DNA of 33,019 bases. Source: Thermoplasmata archaeon. GTDB lineage: Archaea; Thermoplasmatota; Thermoplasmata; Methanomassiliicoccales; Methanomethylophilaceae. The notes beneath the pieces are model-generated. The model was not told where the DNA came from and did not search any database. It saw only the letters and a program-made list of their open reading frames with translations. Of the stretch, positions 1-7,352 are shown one piece after another. The position numbers and the translations under genes are program-made. Position 1 is the first letter of the stretch, and each line of letters starts with the position of its first letter. The stretch spans positions 1-33,019 of the forward strand of contig SUSZ01000029.1 of assembly GCA_015063165.1 (NCBI GenBank), in the 5' to 3' direction.

Positions 1-57
1 AATCGGGGTAGATCTTGGCCTTCAGCGTCAGCACCGTCCTCTCGCCGTCCCCGCCCA
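1..57 (-). CDS. Partial N-terminus, possible TnpB/OrfB (IS200/IS605-type)
   Basis: Reading leftwards from an ATG at 57 gives MGGDGERTVLTLKAKIYPD, cut by the window edge. The stretch resembles the N-terminal strand of TnpB/OrfB proteins, where a basic strand ends in (I/L)YP followed by T/D and a few residues later Q. Only 19 residues are visible, so family membership is inference. Clustered hairpins just upstream (117-186) would suit the end of such an element. A short spurious frame remains possible. Confidence 0.35.
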
Positions 58-116
58 TCCGTCGTCACCATGAGCGGAGCCGCGCTCTGGGTATTTGTTG
101 ATTTCCCGCGGCTGTC

Positions 117-186
117 GGCGGCCTGGGCAGGCCGCCCATCGGTTATACCACAATGGCGGTATAGCTGTCCCGACGTTGATCGGGAC
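117..186. other. Cluster of three short hairpins
   Basis: Three potential stem-loops follow one another. The first is a perfect 8-bp stem, GGCGGCCT at 117-124 with AGGCCGCC at 129-136 and a 4-nt loop. The second pairs TATACC with GGTATA at about 145-163. The third pairs GTCCCG with CGGGAC at about 168-186. They lie 60-130 bp upstream of the possible TnpB start, where an IS200/IS605 end would carry imperfect palindromes. No cleavage-site motif was identified. Confidence 0.4.
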
Positions 187-315
187 ATGGCCAGACATAC
201 GGGCGCCTGGAGAAAGAGCATCAATCGAGGGATGTATACCATCAAAATCGGGAGTTAGAGTGAAATAATCGTACTTTGATTACTTTTCATTCCGGAAATG
301 GAATCTAGTAGTATC

Positions 316-360
316 TTAATTAGTATAGGTGATTACTTAATTGTCATTATTAATTTAATT
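316..360 (+). repeat. AT-rich repeat copy 1 (TAGTAWAGGTGA element)
   Basis: Contains ATTAGTATAGGTGATTAC, then TTAATT, and ends in ATTATTAATTTA. It matches copies 2 and 3 in order and spacing of the conserved blocks. AGGTGA resembles an archaeal Shine-Dalgarno, but no start codon follows at a suitable distance. Confidence 0.6.
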
Positions 361-454
361 GCTGGAAAAATATGATGAATTTTGTTGAAAGCACGATGCA
401 GATCCGAAGTTTCAGACTCGATGTAGCTGTGTTTTTCTTGAGATTCTATAGTAG

Positions 455-500
455 TTAAATTAGTAAAGGTGAATACTAAATTACATTTATTAATTTAGAT
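455..500 (+). repeat. AT-rich repeat copy 2
   Basis: Contains AATTAGTAAAGGTGAATACT and ends TTTATTAATTTA. It starts 140 bp after copy 1, measured at TAGTA. Similarity extends leftwards into a shared TCTA-TAGTAGT flank, so the repeat may be somewhat longer than 45 bp. Confidence 0.6.
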
Positions 501-524
501 ACTTTGAAATTAAGGAGGATCTTG

Positions 525-731
525 ATGAAAAACACGTGCAATGCGGCGGAATCTGCTGAAAATTGCGCGAAAAATAGAATAGCTATATTAGTAAAGGTGA
601 TTTCGTTATTTAAATTATTAATTAATGTAAATCTAAATTCATGCAATTTCGTTTCAAGAATGAGCGCAAAATGCACCTTTTTTAAAAATGCAAAATATTG
701 CTCAAAAATTAATAAAATTGGATATACGTAA
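525..731 (+). CDS. Doubtful 68-residue protein
   Basis: A Shine-Dalgarno-like AAGGAGG (512-518) sits six bases before an ATG at 525, giving a 68-residue lysine-, asparagine- and cysteine-rich frame ending at TAA. I recognise no domain. Repeat copy 3 lies inside the frame and composition follows the surrounding AT-rich DNA, which argues against a conserved gene. The ribosome-binding site is the only positive evidence. Confidence 0.15.
   Translation: MKNTCNAAESAENCAKNRIAILVKVISLFKLLINVNLNSCNFVSRMSAKCTFFKNAKYCSKINKIGYT
579..630 (+). repeat. AT-rich repeat copy 3
   Basis: Contains ATATTAGTAAAGGTGATTTC and ends in TTATTAATTAATG. It starts 128 bp after copy 2, measured at TAGTA, and is more diverged in its second half. 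Confidence 0.5.
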
Positions 732-932
732 TAAAATTAAGTTAATAACTTAACTACCTTGATAAAATACTCACTAATAAAAATCGATGAAAAAATGTCA
801 AAAATCGAGCGCAAAGCACTAAAAATTGAGGGAATTTAGAAAAATGTCAAAAGTTGACTTAATGGCCATGAAATATGCCAAAAATGAGTGCAAAAAAATC
901 AGCGACGGTCTCCCGAATGTACCCCTAACTTC

Positions 933-1208
933 TCATAAAATGCACTGTTTACCCAGTACCATTCGTGTTAATTTTGGGTTCGGAAAGAGTTGCCTTCCGG
1001 ATAGGCTAGAATTAATCAAATTCTTGGACTCCATGTCTCCGCTCAGGGTGCCGTTGCCTTTGGTGCCCATGCTGAACTTTGTTCTCACGTACCTTCCGTT
1101 GGAAGGATTAGTGATGACATAATACTCATGGTCGTGGCTGCGGCTCCTGTCGAGCACGAACCCCTTTTTCAAGAGGGCTTTCTTGATGTCGCGCCCTTTC
1201 ATGGACAT
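933..1208 (-). CDS. HicA-like (YcfA family) toxin
   Basis: A 91-residue protein whose N-terminal two thirds fit the HicA/YcfA fold: MKGRDIKKALLKKGF, then RSRSHDHEYYV with the conserved histidine of the double-stranded-RNA-binding-like fold, then a basic strand. Family members are mRNA interferases. The upstream frame's TGA overlaps the second Met in an ATGA arrangement at 1202, so translation may start there rather than at 1208. The last ~30 residues have no family counterpart that I recognise. It forms a two-gene operon with the HicB-like protein, antitoxin first, which is the less common order. Flanking AT-rich repeats suggest the pair arrived by transfer. Confidence 0.65.
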   Translation of the reverse strand: MSMKGRDIKKALLKKGFVLDRSRSHDHEYYVITNPSNGRYVRTKFSMGTKGNGTLSGDMESKNLINSSLSGRQLFPNPKLTRMVLGKQCIL

Positions 1209-1552
1209 CGGCGTCCCTCCACATGGTAGACTATGCGGTCAGACTCGGGATTCCCTTCGCGGCCGTACCTCCTGGCTATGTCCAGGCCGCACAGGAAGTC
1301 GGAGCTGAAGTCCCTCAGGGCAGAGTCCAACGAGCGCCCCTCCCCTAGGCACAGGACCTCCTCGCAGCTGACGACGTACCCTTCGCCGCTGTACTTCACC
1401 TCCACTTCGAGAGGAACGGCCAGGAGGACCCTGTCCCCCTTGTACGCGACCTTGCCGAGGGTCATGGAGCGAATCCCCTGCATCCTCGAGTCCTTTGAAG
1501 AGTTAAGGCGAGGTCTTGCCCAATCGGTCTTTCCGCGGGAGAATCCGAACAT
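1199..1552 (-). CDS. HicB-like antitoxin
   Basis: A 117-residue protein overlapping the HicA-like gene by a few bases. Residues ~40-110 fit the partial RNase H-like fold of HicB: LEVEVKYSGEGYVVSCEEV, then LGEGRSLDSALRDFSSDF. HicB proteins neutralise the toxin and often repress their own promoter, but no added DNA-binding domain is obvious here. The start at 1552 is supported by GAGGT nine bases upstream; Met-24 is an alternative. The toxin neighbour and the order support the call more than the weak sequence match. Confidence 0.6.
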   Translation of the reverse strand: MFGFSRGKTDWARPRLNSSKDSRMQGIRSMTLGKVAYKGDRVLLAVPLEVEVKYSGEGYVVSCEEVLCLGEGRSLDSALRDFSSDFLCGLDIARRYGREGNPESDRIVYHVEGRRCP

Positions 1553-2008
1553 GCGATCAATACCTCGCCTGATGTTGATAAAAACTTCCCTGCTCTCGCA
1601 GGAACCCCTGCCCCTCCAGCATCGCCACCACGTCCCTGCCCCTCATTCAGGCCCACTGGCGGTACATTCTTCAATTTTTTTCGAAAATGAGAGATTTTTT
1701 GAGTAGTAATATAATTAATTCAAATAACGTTTTTAACTTAACTAATATTGCTTCTGAAAATAAACGCTCGAAAATCAGTGATCCCGGGGCATTTTCCTCC
1801 AAAAATCATCAATATCTATCCGAAAATACAGTGCAATCAGTTTTGGATTAATTTATTAATTAAATTACGATATCACCTTTATTAATTATACCCATACTCA
1901 AAAATCGATTTCTTGCTGGCTGTGGCAAAGTTCCTCTGCAGAATTTCGGTCTTACTACGTACCATGTAATTTGGTTAATTTTATTATTAGTACATCGATA
2001 AGAAAAGC
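1553..2008. other. AT-rich intergenic region with inverted repeat copy
   Basis: Between the HicB-like start and the vWA gene lies AT-rich DNA with no convincing gene. It holds an inverted copy of the repeat found at 316-630, and presumably the promoters of both divergent units. AT-rich TATA candidates occur at about 1976-1990, just ahead of the vWA start. Confidence 0.5.
1851..1895 (-). repeat. AT-rich repeat copy 4, inverted
   Basis: The minus strand reads ATTAATAAAGGTGATATCG, then TAATTTAATTAATAAAT, matching copies 1-3 in block order. With those three it brackets the HicBA-like pair in inverted orientation. Confidence 0.5.
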
Positions 2009-2650
2009 ATGGATCAGTCCCTGATGGAATTGGTGTTCATACTTGACAGAAGCGGAAGTATGAGCGGTAAGGAAAGCGATACCATTGGCGGCTTCAACTC
2101 CCTGATCGAGAAGCAGAAGGGAGAGGAAGGAGATGCTCTGGTCACTGTAGTACTCTTCGATGACCAGTACGAGGTCCTGTATGACAGGGTGTCCCTCAAG
2201 ACGATACCTAAGATGACGACCAAAGAGTACTATGTGAGGGGATCCACAGCTCTCCTCGATGCCGTCGGTAAGACGATCAATAAGACGAAGGCTATCCAAG
2301 ATGGAACCGAAGAGGCAGCCAGACCTGGTAAGACGCTGTTCGTCATAATCACCGACGGGCTTGAGAACGCCAGCCGTGAATACAGAGCGGATGTCGTCAA
2401 GAACTTGGTCGAGACCAGGAAGAAGGATGATGACTGGGAGTTCCTCTTCATCGGAGCCAACATCGACTCTGTGGCTGAGGCTTCCAAGATCGGAATCGAC
2501 GCGAATCGTGCAGCAGGTTTTGCGACTACGGGAGAAAGCATGAGAAGCGTATATGACACCGTTGAAAGTGTCGTAAGAACTGCTAGAAAGAGCAAAGGAA
2601 GGATGTCAGACTCCATCGCCGATAATTGGAGCGACGACATAAAATCCTGA
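2009..2650 (+). CDS. von Willebrand factor A domain protein
   Basis: A 213-residue protein made of one vWA domain without signal peptide or membrane segment. The metal-ion-dependent adhesion site is complete: D13-x-S15-x-S17 (DRSGSMSG), T80 in RGSTALLDAV, and D116 in IITDGLEN. Such soluble vWA proteins bind a protein partner through a divalent metal; the partner is not evident from the neighbours. The gene stands alone between an AT-rich promoter region and a strong hairpin just past its stop. The start at 2009 puts the MIDAS strand at the normal distance from the N-terminus. Confidence 0.85.
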   Translation: MDQSLMELVFILDRSGSMSGKESDTIGGFNSLIEKQKGEEGDALVTVVLFDDQYEVLYDRVSLKTIPKMTTKEYYVRGSTALLDAVGKTINKTKAIQDGTEEAARPGKTLFVIITDGLENASREYRADVVKNLVETRKKDDDWEFLFIGANIDSVAEASKIGIDANRAAGFATTGESMRSVYDTVESVVRTARKSKGRMSDSIADNWSDDIKS

Positions 2651-2659
2651 TCTTAAAAA

Positions 2660-2682
2660 GGGTGTCCGTTTTTTCGGCACCC
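2660..2682 (+). terminator. Hairpin after the vWA gene
   Basis: GGGTGTCCG (2660-2668) pairs with CGGCACCC (2675-2682) with one bulged T, closing a loop of six T residues nine bases past the stop. The T-run is in the loop rather than after the stem, so it could act as a termination or 3'-end processing signal. That role is inferred from position. Confidence 0.5.
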
Positions 2683-2831
2683 GCCATTCATTCTCTCATT
2701 TCATCCACTAGGGCAATGATAGAGGTTGCCTATCTTTCCGCGATTCGGACATCTGCCTTCGCGATTTCAGAAAGAAATGGGGATGAGGCCGGGCCGCTCG
2801 GCCCGTAACAAGTTTGCAATGAGCCATCGGT

Positions 2832-4157
2832 TCAGCTGTATGCGTCCTCGTGGTGCTCCAGAAGGTCCTGGCCTTCCTCGATCTCCCTTTCGCTGAGCCT
2901 TCCGGGAACGATCTTGTCGGCTACGAATATTATCGCATAGGTCGCCACGAAGGCGAATATCGCGCAGACCGCAACTGCGACGCAGTTACCGATGAGCACG
3001 TCGGCGCTCCCTCCGAAGAGCAGGCCGTTGACAGGCGATCCGTACGCCTCCTGCACGAAGAGCGCGGTGAGGGCCGTCCCAAAAATACCGCCGACCCCAT
3101 GCACCGCGAACACGTCTAGCGCGTCGTCGATGCGGTCCTTGAGGGTAACGTGTATGAGATGGGAGAAAGCGTAGCAGATCGCTCCTCCGGCGATCCCGAC
3201 TACGAACGAGGTGCTGACGCTGACGTAGGCAGCCATGGGTGTTATGAACACCAGACCTGCAAGTATTCACGTGCCGACGCCGATGACGGTGATCTGCTTC
3301 TTGAAGCAGTACTCAGCGACCATCCAGACGAATGTCGCCGCGACTGCGGATCCAGTGGTGGTCACGATGGACCTGACTATGGTCCCCCCGGTACCTAATC
3401 CGGACCCTCCGTTGAATCCGTACCACCCGACCCAAAGAAGGAACACGCCGAGATACACAAGCGGTACGTTGTGGGGATGGGACTCCCTGATCTTCTTCGC
3501 TCTGAGCCCTGCGAATACGGCGAGGGCTAGCCCGGACATGCCTGCGAGCGTGTGCACAACCGTGCCTCCTGCGTAATCGACTATCGTGAAGTTGTCCGAG
3601 AGGAATCCTCCTCCCCAGACCCAGTGGCAGGCGGGAGCATAGACAAGCAGGGGCCACAGGACGGCAAGTATGGCGATGGTCTTGAACCTGATGCGTTCGG
3701 CGCAGGCTCCGATGATAATGGCCGCCGTGATCAGCACGAACTTCATTTGGAACACGGCGAATAGCAGGGAGTCTACTCCGCCACCTGCGGCCATGTCGTC
3801 GATCAGCTCGTCGAGGAACAGGTAGTCCAGGTTCCCGATTATGCCTCCTTCTCCTCCGCTGAATGCCAGCGAGTATCCGCAGACGATCCATACGACTGCC
3901 GACATTATGACCACTATGGTAGTCTGGATGAGGATCGAGACCATGCTTTCCTTTCTCAGAAGGCCTCCGTAGAAGAGGGCGAGGCCGGGGATCATTAGGA
4001 ACACAAGCACCGAGGCGACAACGACCCACACGTCTCCGGAACCGATCGTGTCGTACGGACCGGTCGCTGCGGCGATGGACGTGGCGCCTATTACTACTAT
4101 GAGCGATGCGACCAATGCGGGCAACAAGAGCATCGCTTTTCTGATATAGCTCATCAT
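2832..4157 (-). pseudogene. amt: Ammonium transporter (Amt/AmtB), interrupted by in-frame TGA
   Basis: The two frames 3267-4163 and 2832-3251 are the same reading frame of one Amt protein of about 441 codons, split by a TGA at 3267-3269 (codon ~297). The upstream part carries an N-terminal hydrophobic segment, the early Amt motif (VVVASVLVFLMIPGLALFYGGL), the pore histidine in ACHWVWGGG, and WVGWYGFNGGS. The downstream part carries the second pore histidine in DVFAVHGVGGIFG. The stop replaces the expected glycine of GTGILAGLV; GGA to TGA is one base change. Starts at 4157 or 4154 follow GAAGGTGA; the first possible codon is GTG at 4163. No GlnK gene lies beside it. A recent null mutation or a base-call error is likely, because TGA is the usual stop here. 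Confidence 0.8.
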
Positions 4158-4163
4158 TCTCAC

Positions 4164-5006
4164 CTTCTGCTTCTCGGTCCATAGCCAAAGCTAACGCTGA
4201 TGCATGTCGAGAAGCCAATCTGCGAGAGCAGGTCCAGCTTCGGCTTTATGGCCGTGCCAGAACGGGTCAAAATCATCGAGTCATTATTTAAATCTAATTA
4301 TATTAGACCATTTATTTGTCTATTATTTTATAAAATTTTGTTAACAAAATATGTTTATTAATCAATAATTAGATAATCATCATTTATTAAGTATTTTATT
4401 AGATATTTGTCTATCACTCATATTTTGACATGTGTCCGGTAAAGATGTTGTTTTCAAGATAGTCTGGATAAATCCTGAGGCCACTTTGATTCTTTGAAGC
4501 AATCCTTAGAATAGCTTCCGTGAACAGGATTGCATCAGATCACATCTGTTAAGCCCGGGTTGAAAACTCTATTTTTCAGTCAATTATTCGTCGACTTAAT
4601 GTCGGCAAAATGAAGACACACGATGGATGACTCGTTAAATAATTTCGTTTAAAAATTTAACCGATGTAAATAGAACATATTGACGGATTTTGGAATTATT
4701 GTTAATTTTAGAACTTCTATAATGCTTGATTGTCCACTGAAAACAAATCTCCCGAATGTTTTCGAGACTTATTTACAATTAAAATTTTAAAAGTAAGTTT
4801 TAGGACAGTTTTTTCGATGCAGATTTTCAATGCGTCCTGGTTTAGATATCATTAAACAGAAAATTATACACCATTATTGCTAATATATAATTTGATAATA
4901 TTATTTAATAACACTAAACGTAATTTATTTATTACCTATTATGCATGGCGATGCGTTCACGGTCTCTGGAATTTTAGCAGAGCACCTTTAACGCGAGTGA
5001 TTCTCA
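4164..5006. other. AT-rich intergenic region between amt and the chelatase gene
   Basis: About 840 bp without a credible gene. It includes a perfect 16-bp palindrome at 4335-4350, several T-rich stretches, and AT-rich promoter candidates for amt (4290-4340) and for the chelatase gene (about 4880-4945). The lack of any conserved-looking frame and the low GC content mark it as non-coding. Confidence 0.5.
4335..4350. promoter_or_regulatory. 16-bp palindrome upstream of amt
   Basis: ATTTTGTTAACAAAAT is a perfect palindrome about 180 bp upstream of the amt start. It resembles a dimeric regulator site. A nitrogen-linked role (for example NrpR-type, whose sites are GGAA-N6-TTCC) is not supported by its sequence. 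Confidence 0.3.
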
Positions 5007-5795
5007 ATGAAAGACGGAATACTTTTGATAGGATATGGTACCAGAAAAGGAAATCTCGAGAAGGTCCTTGAGACACAGGCAGCGAGAATCAGAGCTTCCA
5101 CCAACTTCGAAGTCGGGATCTCCTACTTCCGCATAAGCTCCCCTACGATTCCTGAAGCTGTCGAGCAGATGGTAGAGAAAGGGGTCGAGAGGATCATAGC
5201 CGTTCCTTATTATGTGGCCGAAGGCACACTTACCCGTGAGCTCATTCCTGAGAAGCTAGGGTTTCCCAAGCAGCTCAACACTGGCAAGGTGAATGTTAAC
5301 GGTAAGACGGTCATCATACACGTCACTCGCGCTTTCAACTTCTCTACCGAGGTCACTGACGTCGTATGCGACAGGATCATGACCGCCGGAGGCACCAAGG
5401 ATTCCGGGATCCTCGTTCTCGGACATGGGACCCGCGACCCCAGCATGATGAACAAAGCGGTCATCGAGAGGAATGCCCAGCGCCTCGAAGAGCGCGGGTA
5501 CAAGCATGTGGAGTTCGCCTTCAACGAGTTCTGCGAGCCCTCTATCAAGGATTCCTTGTCCAAGCTAGTCTCTGAGGGGGTGTCCGACATCGTCTGTGTT
5601 CCCCTGTTCATAGCAATGGGCCTGCATCTTGGCGAGGAGATCCCAGAGCAGATTGGAATCCCGTCTTACAGCGACGGCAGCGAGATTGAAATCGATGGCA
5701 AGAGGCTAAAGGTGTCATACACCAGGCCTCTGGAGGACGACCCCCGTCTCGCCATAATCGTGAAGTCCAGGGTGATAGACTACCTTTCACACTGA
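5007..5795 (+). CDS. CbiX/CfbA-type sirohydrochlorin chelatase, two-domain
   Basis: A 262-residue protein with two tandem CbiX domains. The family inserts Co or Ni into sirohydrochlorin; archaeal CfbA, one ~130-residue domain acting as a homodimer, starts coenzyme F430 and cobalamin synthesis. The C-terminal half keeps both metal-binding histidines, H140 (LVLGHGTRD) and H207 (AMGLHLGEEIPE). The N-terminal half has tyrosine (Y10, LIGYGTR) and leucine (L75) at the matching positions and is probably structural. The start at 5007 puts the first strand at the N-terminus. It stands alone, transcribed away from amt, with AT-rich promoter DNA upstream. Whether cobalt or nickel is the substrate cannot be told from the sequence. 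Confidence 0.8.
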   Translation: MKDGILLIGYGTRKGNLEKVLETQAARIRASTNFEVGISYFRISSPTIPEAVEQMVEKGVERIIAVPYYVAEGTLTRELIPEKLGFPKQLNTGKVNVNGKTVIIHVTRAFNFSTEVTDVVCDRIMTAGGTKDSGILVLGHGTRDPSMMNKAVIERNAQRLEERGYKHVEFAFNEFCEPSIKDSLSKLVSEGVSDIVCVPLFIAMGLHLGEEIPEQIGIPSYSDGSEIEIDGKRLKVSYTRPLEDDPRLAIIVKSRVIDYLSH

Positions 5796-5848
5796 ATGCC
5801 TGTCAAACCATTTTCCGCCTTACGGTGCCTTATATAATTAAGAGGGAA

Positions 5849-5888
5849 CCTTCGGGGCAGGGAGACGAACTCCCATGAAGCCCCAAGG
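5849..5888 (+). other. GC-rich structured hairpin in convergent gap
   Basis: Three nested stems: CCTT (5849-5852) with AAGG (5885-5888), GGGGC (5854-5858) with GCCCC (5880-5884), and GGGAG (5860-5864) with CTCCC (5870-5874). The loop is ACGAA, with an asymmetric A/ATGAA bulge. It lies between two convergent genes, so a bidirectional 3'-end structure is the plain explanation. TTCGGGGCAGGG also matches the 5' block of RFN/FMN riboswitches, but the following GACCGGCGGT block is absent. A TATA-like TTATATAAT at 5830-5838 precedes it. Confidence 0.5.
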
Positions 5889-5946
5889 GCCCGTGTTTGA
5901 GATGGGTTTTGCTACGTTATCGGCGTAATACGACCGTATGACGCGA

Positions 5947-6327
5947 TCAGCCTTTCAGAGCGCCGATCTTGCTGGAGATAGCGGAGATTATCTCTTTGAT
6001 CTCGTTGGCTTTGCTCAGGAGGTCTTTGATGCTGGACAGGTCGAATGATCCTTTGCTGGTGTCGCTGGCCAGGACTTTCTTTCCGATATCGGCTGCGACG
6101 GAGTCCAGGTCGGACTCTTTTCCTTTCAGCAGGTTCTGGAGGCCATCCATGTCGAGGTTGTCGAGGTCCAAGGCTTTGATAGCTTCGGAAATCTTCTCTT
6201 TTCCATCTTCGACAGCGTCTTCGACCTTGTCTGCCGCCTTCTCGGCTTCGTCCTTGCCGGTGATGATGTCGTCCATCTTGTCTCCGACTTTTTCGCCGAC
6301 GTCTTTCAGTTTATCGAATACTCCCAT
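5947..6327 (-). CDS. Small helical acidic/lysine-rich protein
   Basis: A 126-residue protein starting MGVFDKLKDVGEKVGDKMDD and continuing with a highly charged helix rich in Glu, Asp and Lys, then a second helical half with isoleucine and leucine spacing (SSIKDLLSKANEIKEIISAIS). It has no cysteine, signal peptide or membrane segment. I recognise no family; the N-terminus resembles stress-associated or phasin-like helical proteins only in composition. The start at 6327 is chosen because AAGGGAG lies just upstream; a longer frame to 6384 adds 19 residues without support. Single-gene unit, convergent with the chelatase gene. Confidence 0.65.
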   Translation of the reverse strand: MGVFDKLKDVGEKVGDKMDDIITGKDEAEKAADKVEDAVEDGKEKISEAIKALDLDNLDMDGLQNLLKGKESDLDSVAADIGKKVLASDTSKGSFDLSSIKDLLSKANEIKEIISAISSKIGALKG

Positions 6328-6775
6328 ATCGTTCACTCCCTTGATTCGCTCATCTCCCTGCGGATACAGGGTCTCGCATATCAAGCGATTAGGAATCGTC
6401 TAATGGGTTTTTGAAACCTTTGCTCAATTTTGGTTGTCCGAGCACATATTCGGACATAACAAGACGAGTTGCAGTCACTCTATAGTGTAACTTGGATGTC
6501 GGACTGACAATTCAGCATGAAAATACGTTTTAAACAGATTCTTATTTATACTACTTAGGGAACTGTTTTGTAGGACAGGTTATTTTTAGGTATTTTACGG
6601 TGAGAGCCAGATTTTTCGCTTGAACGACCAGAAAGATCATCATGCATATGCATTACGTAATGACCTGGTCTGATAGAGGCCGTCCGACGATAAAAGAACA
6701 GAGCAGAACAGGGTATTTGTTTGCCCTGATTCCTGCACTGTTTTGAAGAATTATAAATGGACGTCGAGGGTCCAT
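6328..6775. other. Intergenic region with palindromes
   Basis: About 450 bp with no supported gene. It holds two overlapping perfect palindromes, ATGCATATGCAT (6642-6653) and CATTACGTAATG (6651-6662), and a long hairpin at 6697-6742. A lone TGCCCTGATT (6722-6731) matches the 10-bp element found in arrays elsewhere. The promoter of the small helical protein should lie in the left part. Confidence 0.5.
6697..6742 (-). terminator. Terminator-like hairpin after flavin reductase gene
   Basis: AACAGAGCAG (6697-6706) pairs with CTGCACTGTT (6733-6742) with one mismatch. Inside it CAGGG (6709-6713) pairs with CCCTG (6724-6728). On the minus strand the stem is followed by TTTTA and lies about 33 bases past the flavin reductase stop, so a 3'-end signal fits. 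Confidence 0.45.
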
Positions 6776-7351
6776 TCAGACCGATCGCTTCAACGCCTTC
6801 CCGGCTTGTCCGGCCTTGCCTGCGACCTCGCCTATGGTATTGTAGCTCCAGGAGAACTGGTCGAACAGCAGAAGATCAGCCTTGCCTATGTCGATCTTGC
6901 CGTTCTCTCCGACGATCTCCTCGTCTGCTAGGACGTTGACTATCCGTCCGACGATGGCGTACATCGTCTCGGTCTTCACGACCTCGGCGAGCTCGCATTC
7001 CATGGTTATGGGGAATTCCTCTACGACCGGCGCGTTCACGTGCTTGCTCCTGGAAGCATGGAGTCCCGAGCGGGCGAACTTGTCCGGTACCTTGTTCCCC
7101 GAGACTATCCCCACGTAGTCCGCCGGGACGATGTTCTTTCTGTTGGCAAGGCTTACGGTGAACGCTTTCGTGCCGAGTATGCTCTGCGTCGTCTTGTGGT
7201 CCTCGTCGATCATCAGGACTATCTTGTCCATCTGGCTGATGGTCCCCCAGGCCGCGTTCATGATGCTCACTGTCCCGTCCTTGTCGTATGCGGATACGAT
7301 AAGCACCGGCATTGGGCACACGGCTGGCAGCGATCCGAGCTCCGTCTTCAT
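6776..7351 (-). CDS. Flavin reductase-like FMN-binding split-barrel protein
   Basis: A 191-residue protein of the flavin reductase-like family. Visible family traits are CPMPVLIVSAYDKDG at the N-terminus, then NAAWGTISQMDKIVLMI and VSLANRKNIVPADYVGIVSG. Members bind FMN as dimers and reduce flavins or act as electron-transfer flavoproteins; some related archaeal proteins serve as multimeric flavodoxins. It is the second gene of a two-gene unit: the upstream SnoaL-like gene stops one base before this ATG. A divergent HxlR regulator suggests control by a redox or xenobiotic signal. Confidence 0.85.
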   Translation of the reverse strand: MKTELGSLPAVCPMPVLIVSAYDKDGTVSIMNAAWGTISQMDKIVLMIDEDHKTTQSILGTKAFTVSLANRKNIVPADYVGIVSGNKVPDKFARSGLHASRSKHVNAPVVEEFPITMECELAEVVKTETMYAIVGRIVNVLADEEIVGENGKIDIGKADLLLFDQFSWSYNTIGEVAGKAGQAGKALKRSV

Positions 7352-7352
7352 C

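Larger units (their letters stand above)
58..932. other. Gene-poor, AT-rich island
   Basis: After the hairpin cluster the sequence becomes strongly AT-rich, unlike the GC-rich coding neighbourhood. It holds three direct copies of a ~45-bp repeat (316-360, 455-500, 579-630). It also holds a perfect 17-bp palindrome TTAAGTTA-A-TAACTTAA at 737-753, and short recurring A-rich blocks such as AAAATGTCAAAA (796 and 841). One short frame with a good ribosome-binding site starts at 525 but is not convincing. No confident gene is visible. Confidence 0.6.

Noticed and set aside
70-258. 62-codon plus-strand frame
   Set aside because: It runs through the hairpin cluster, lacks a ribosome-binding site and has no recognised content.
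2709-2732. Degenerate copy of the 10-bp element array (TAGGGCAATGATAGAGG)
   Set aside because: Only the first half matches, and it does not sit upstream of a gene start.
5830-5930. Stand-alone small RNA driven by the TATA-like box at 5830
   Set aside because: The predicted start (~5857) falls inside the hairpin, so the promoter would not produce the whole structure; kept only as a hairpin.
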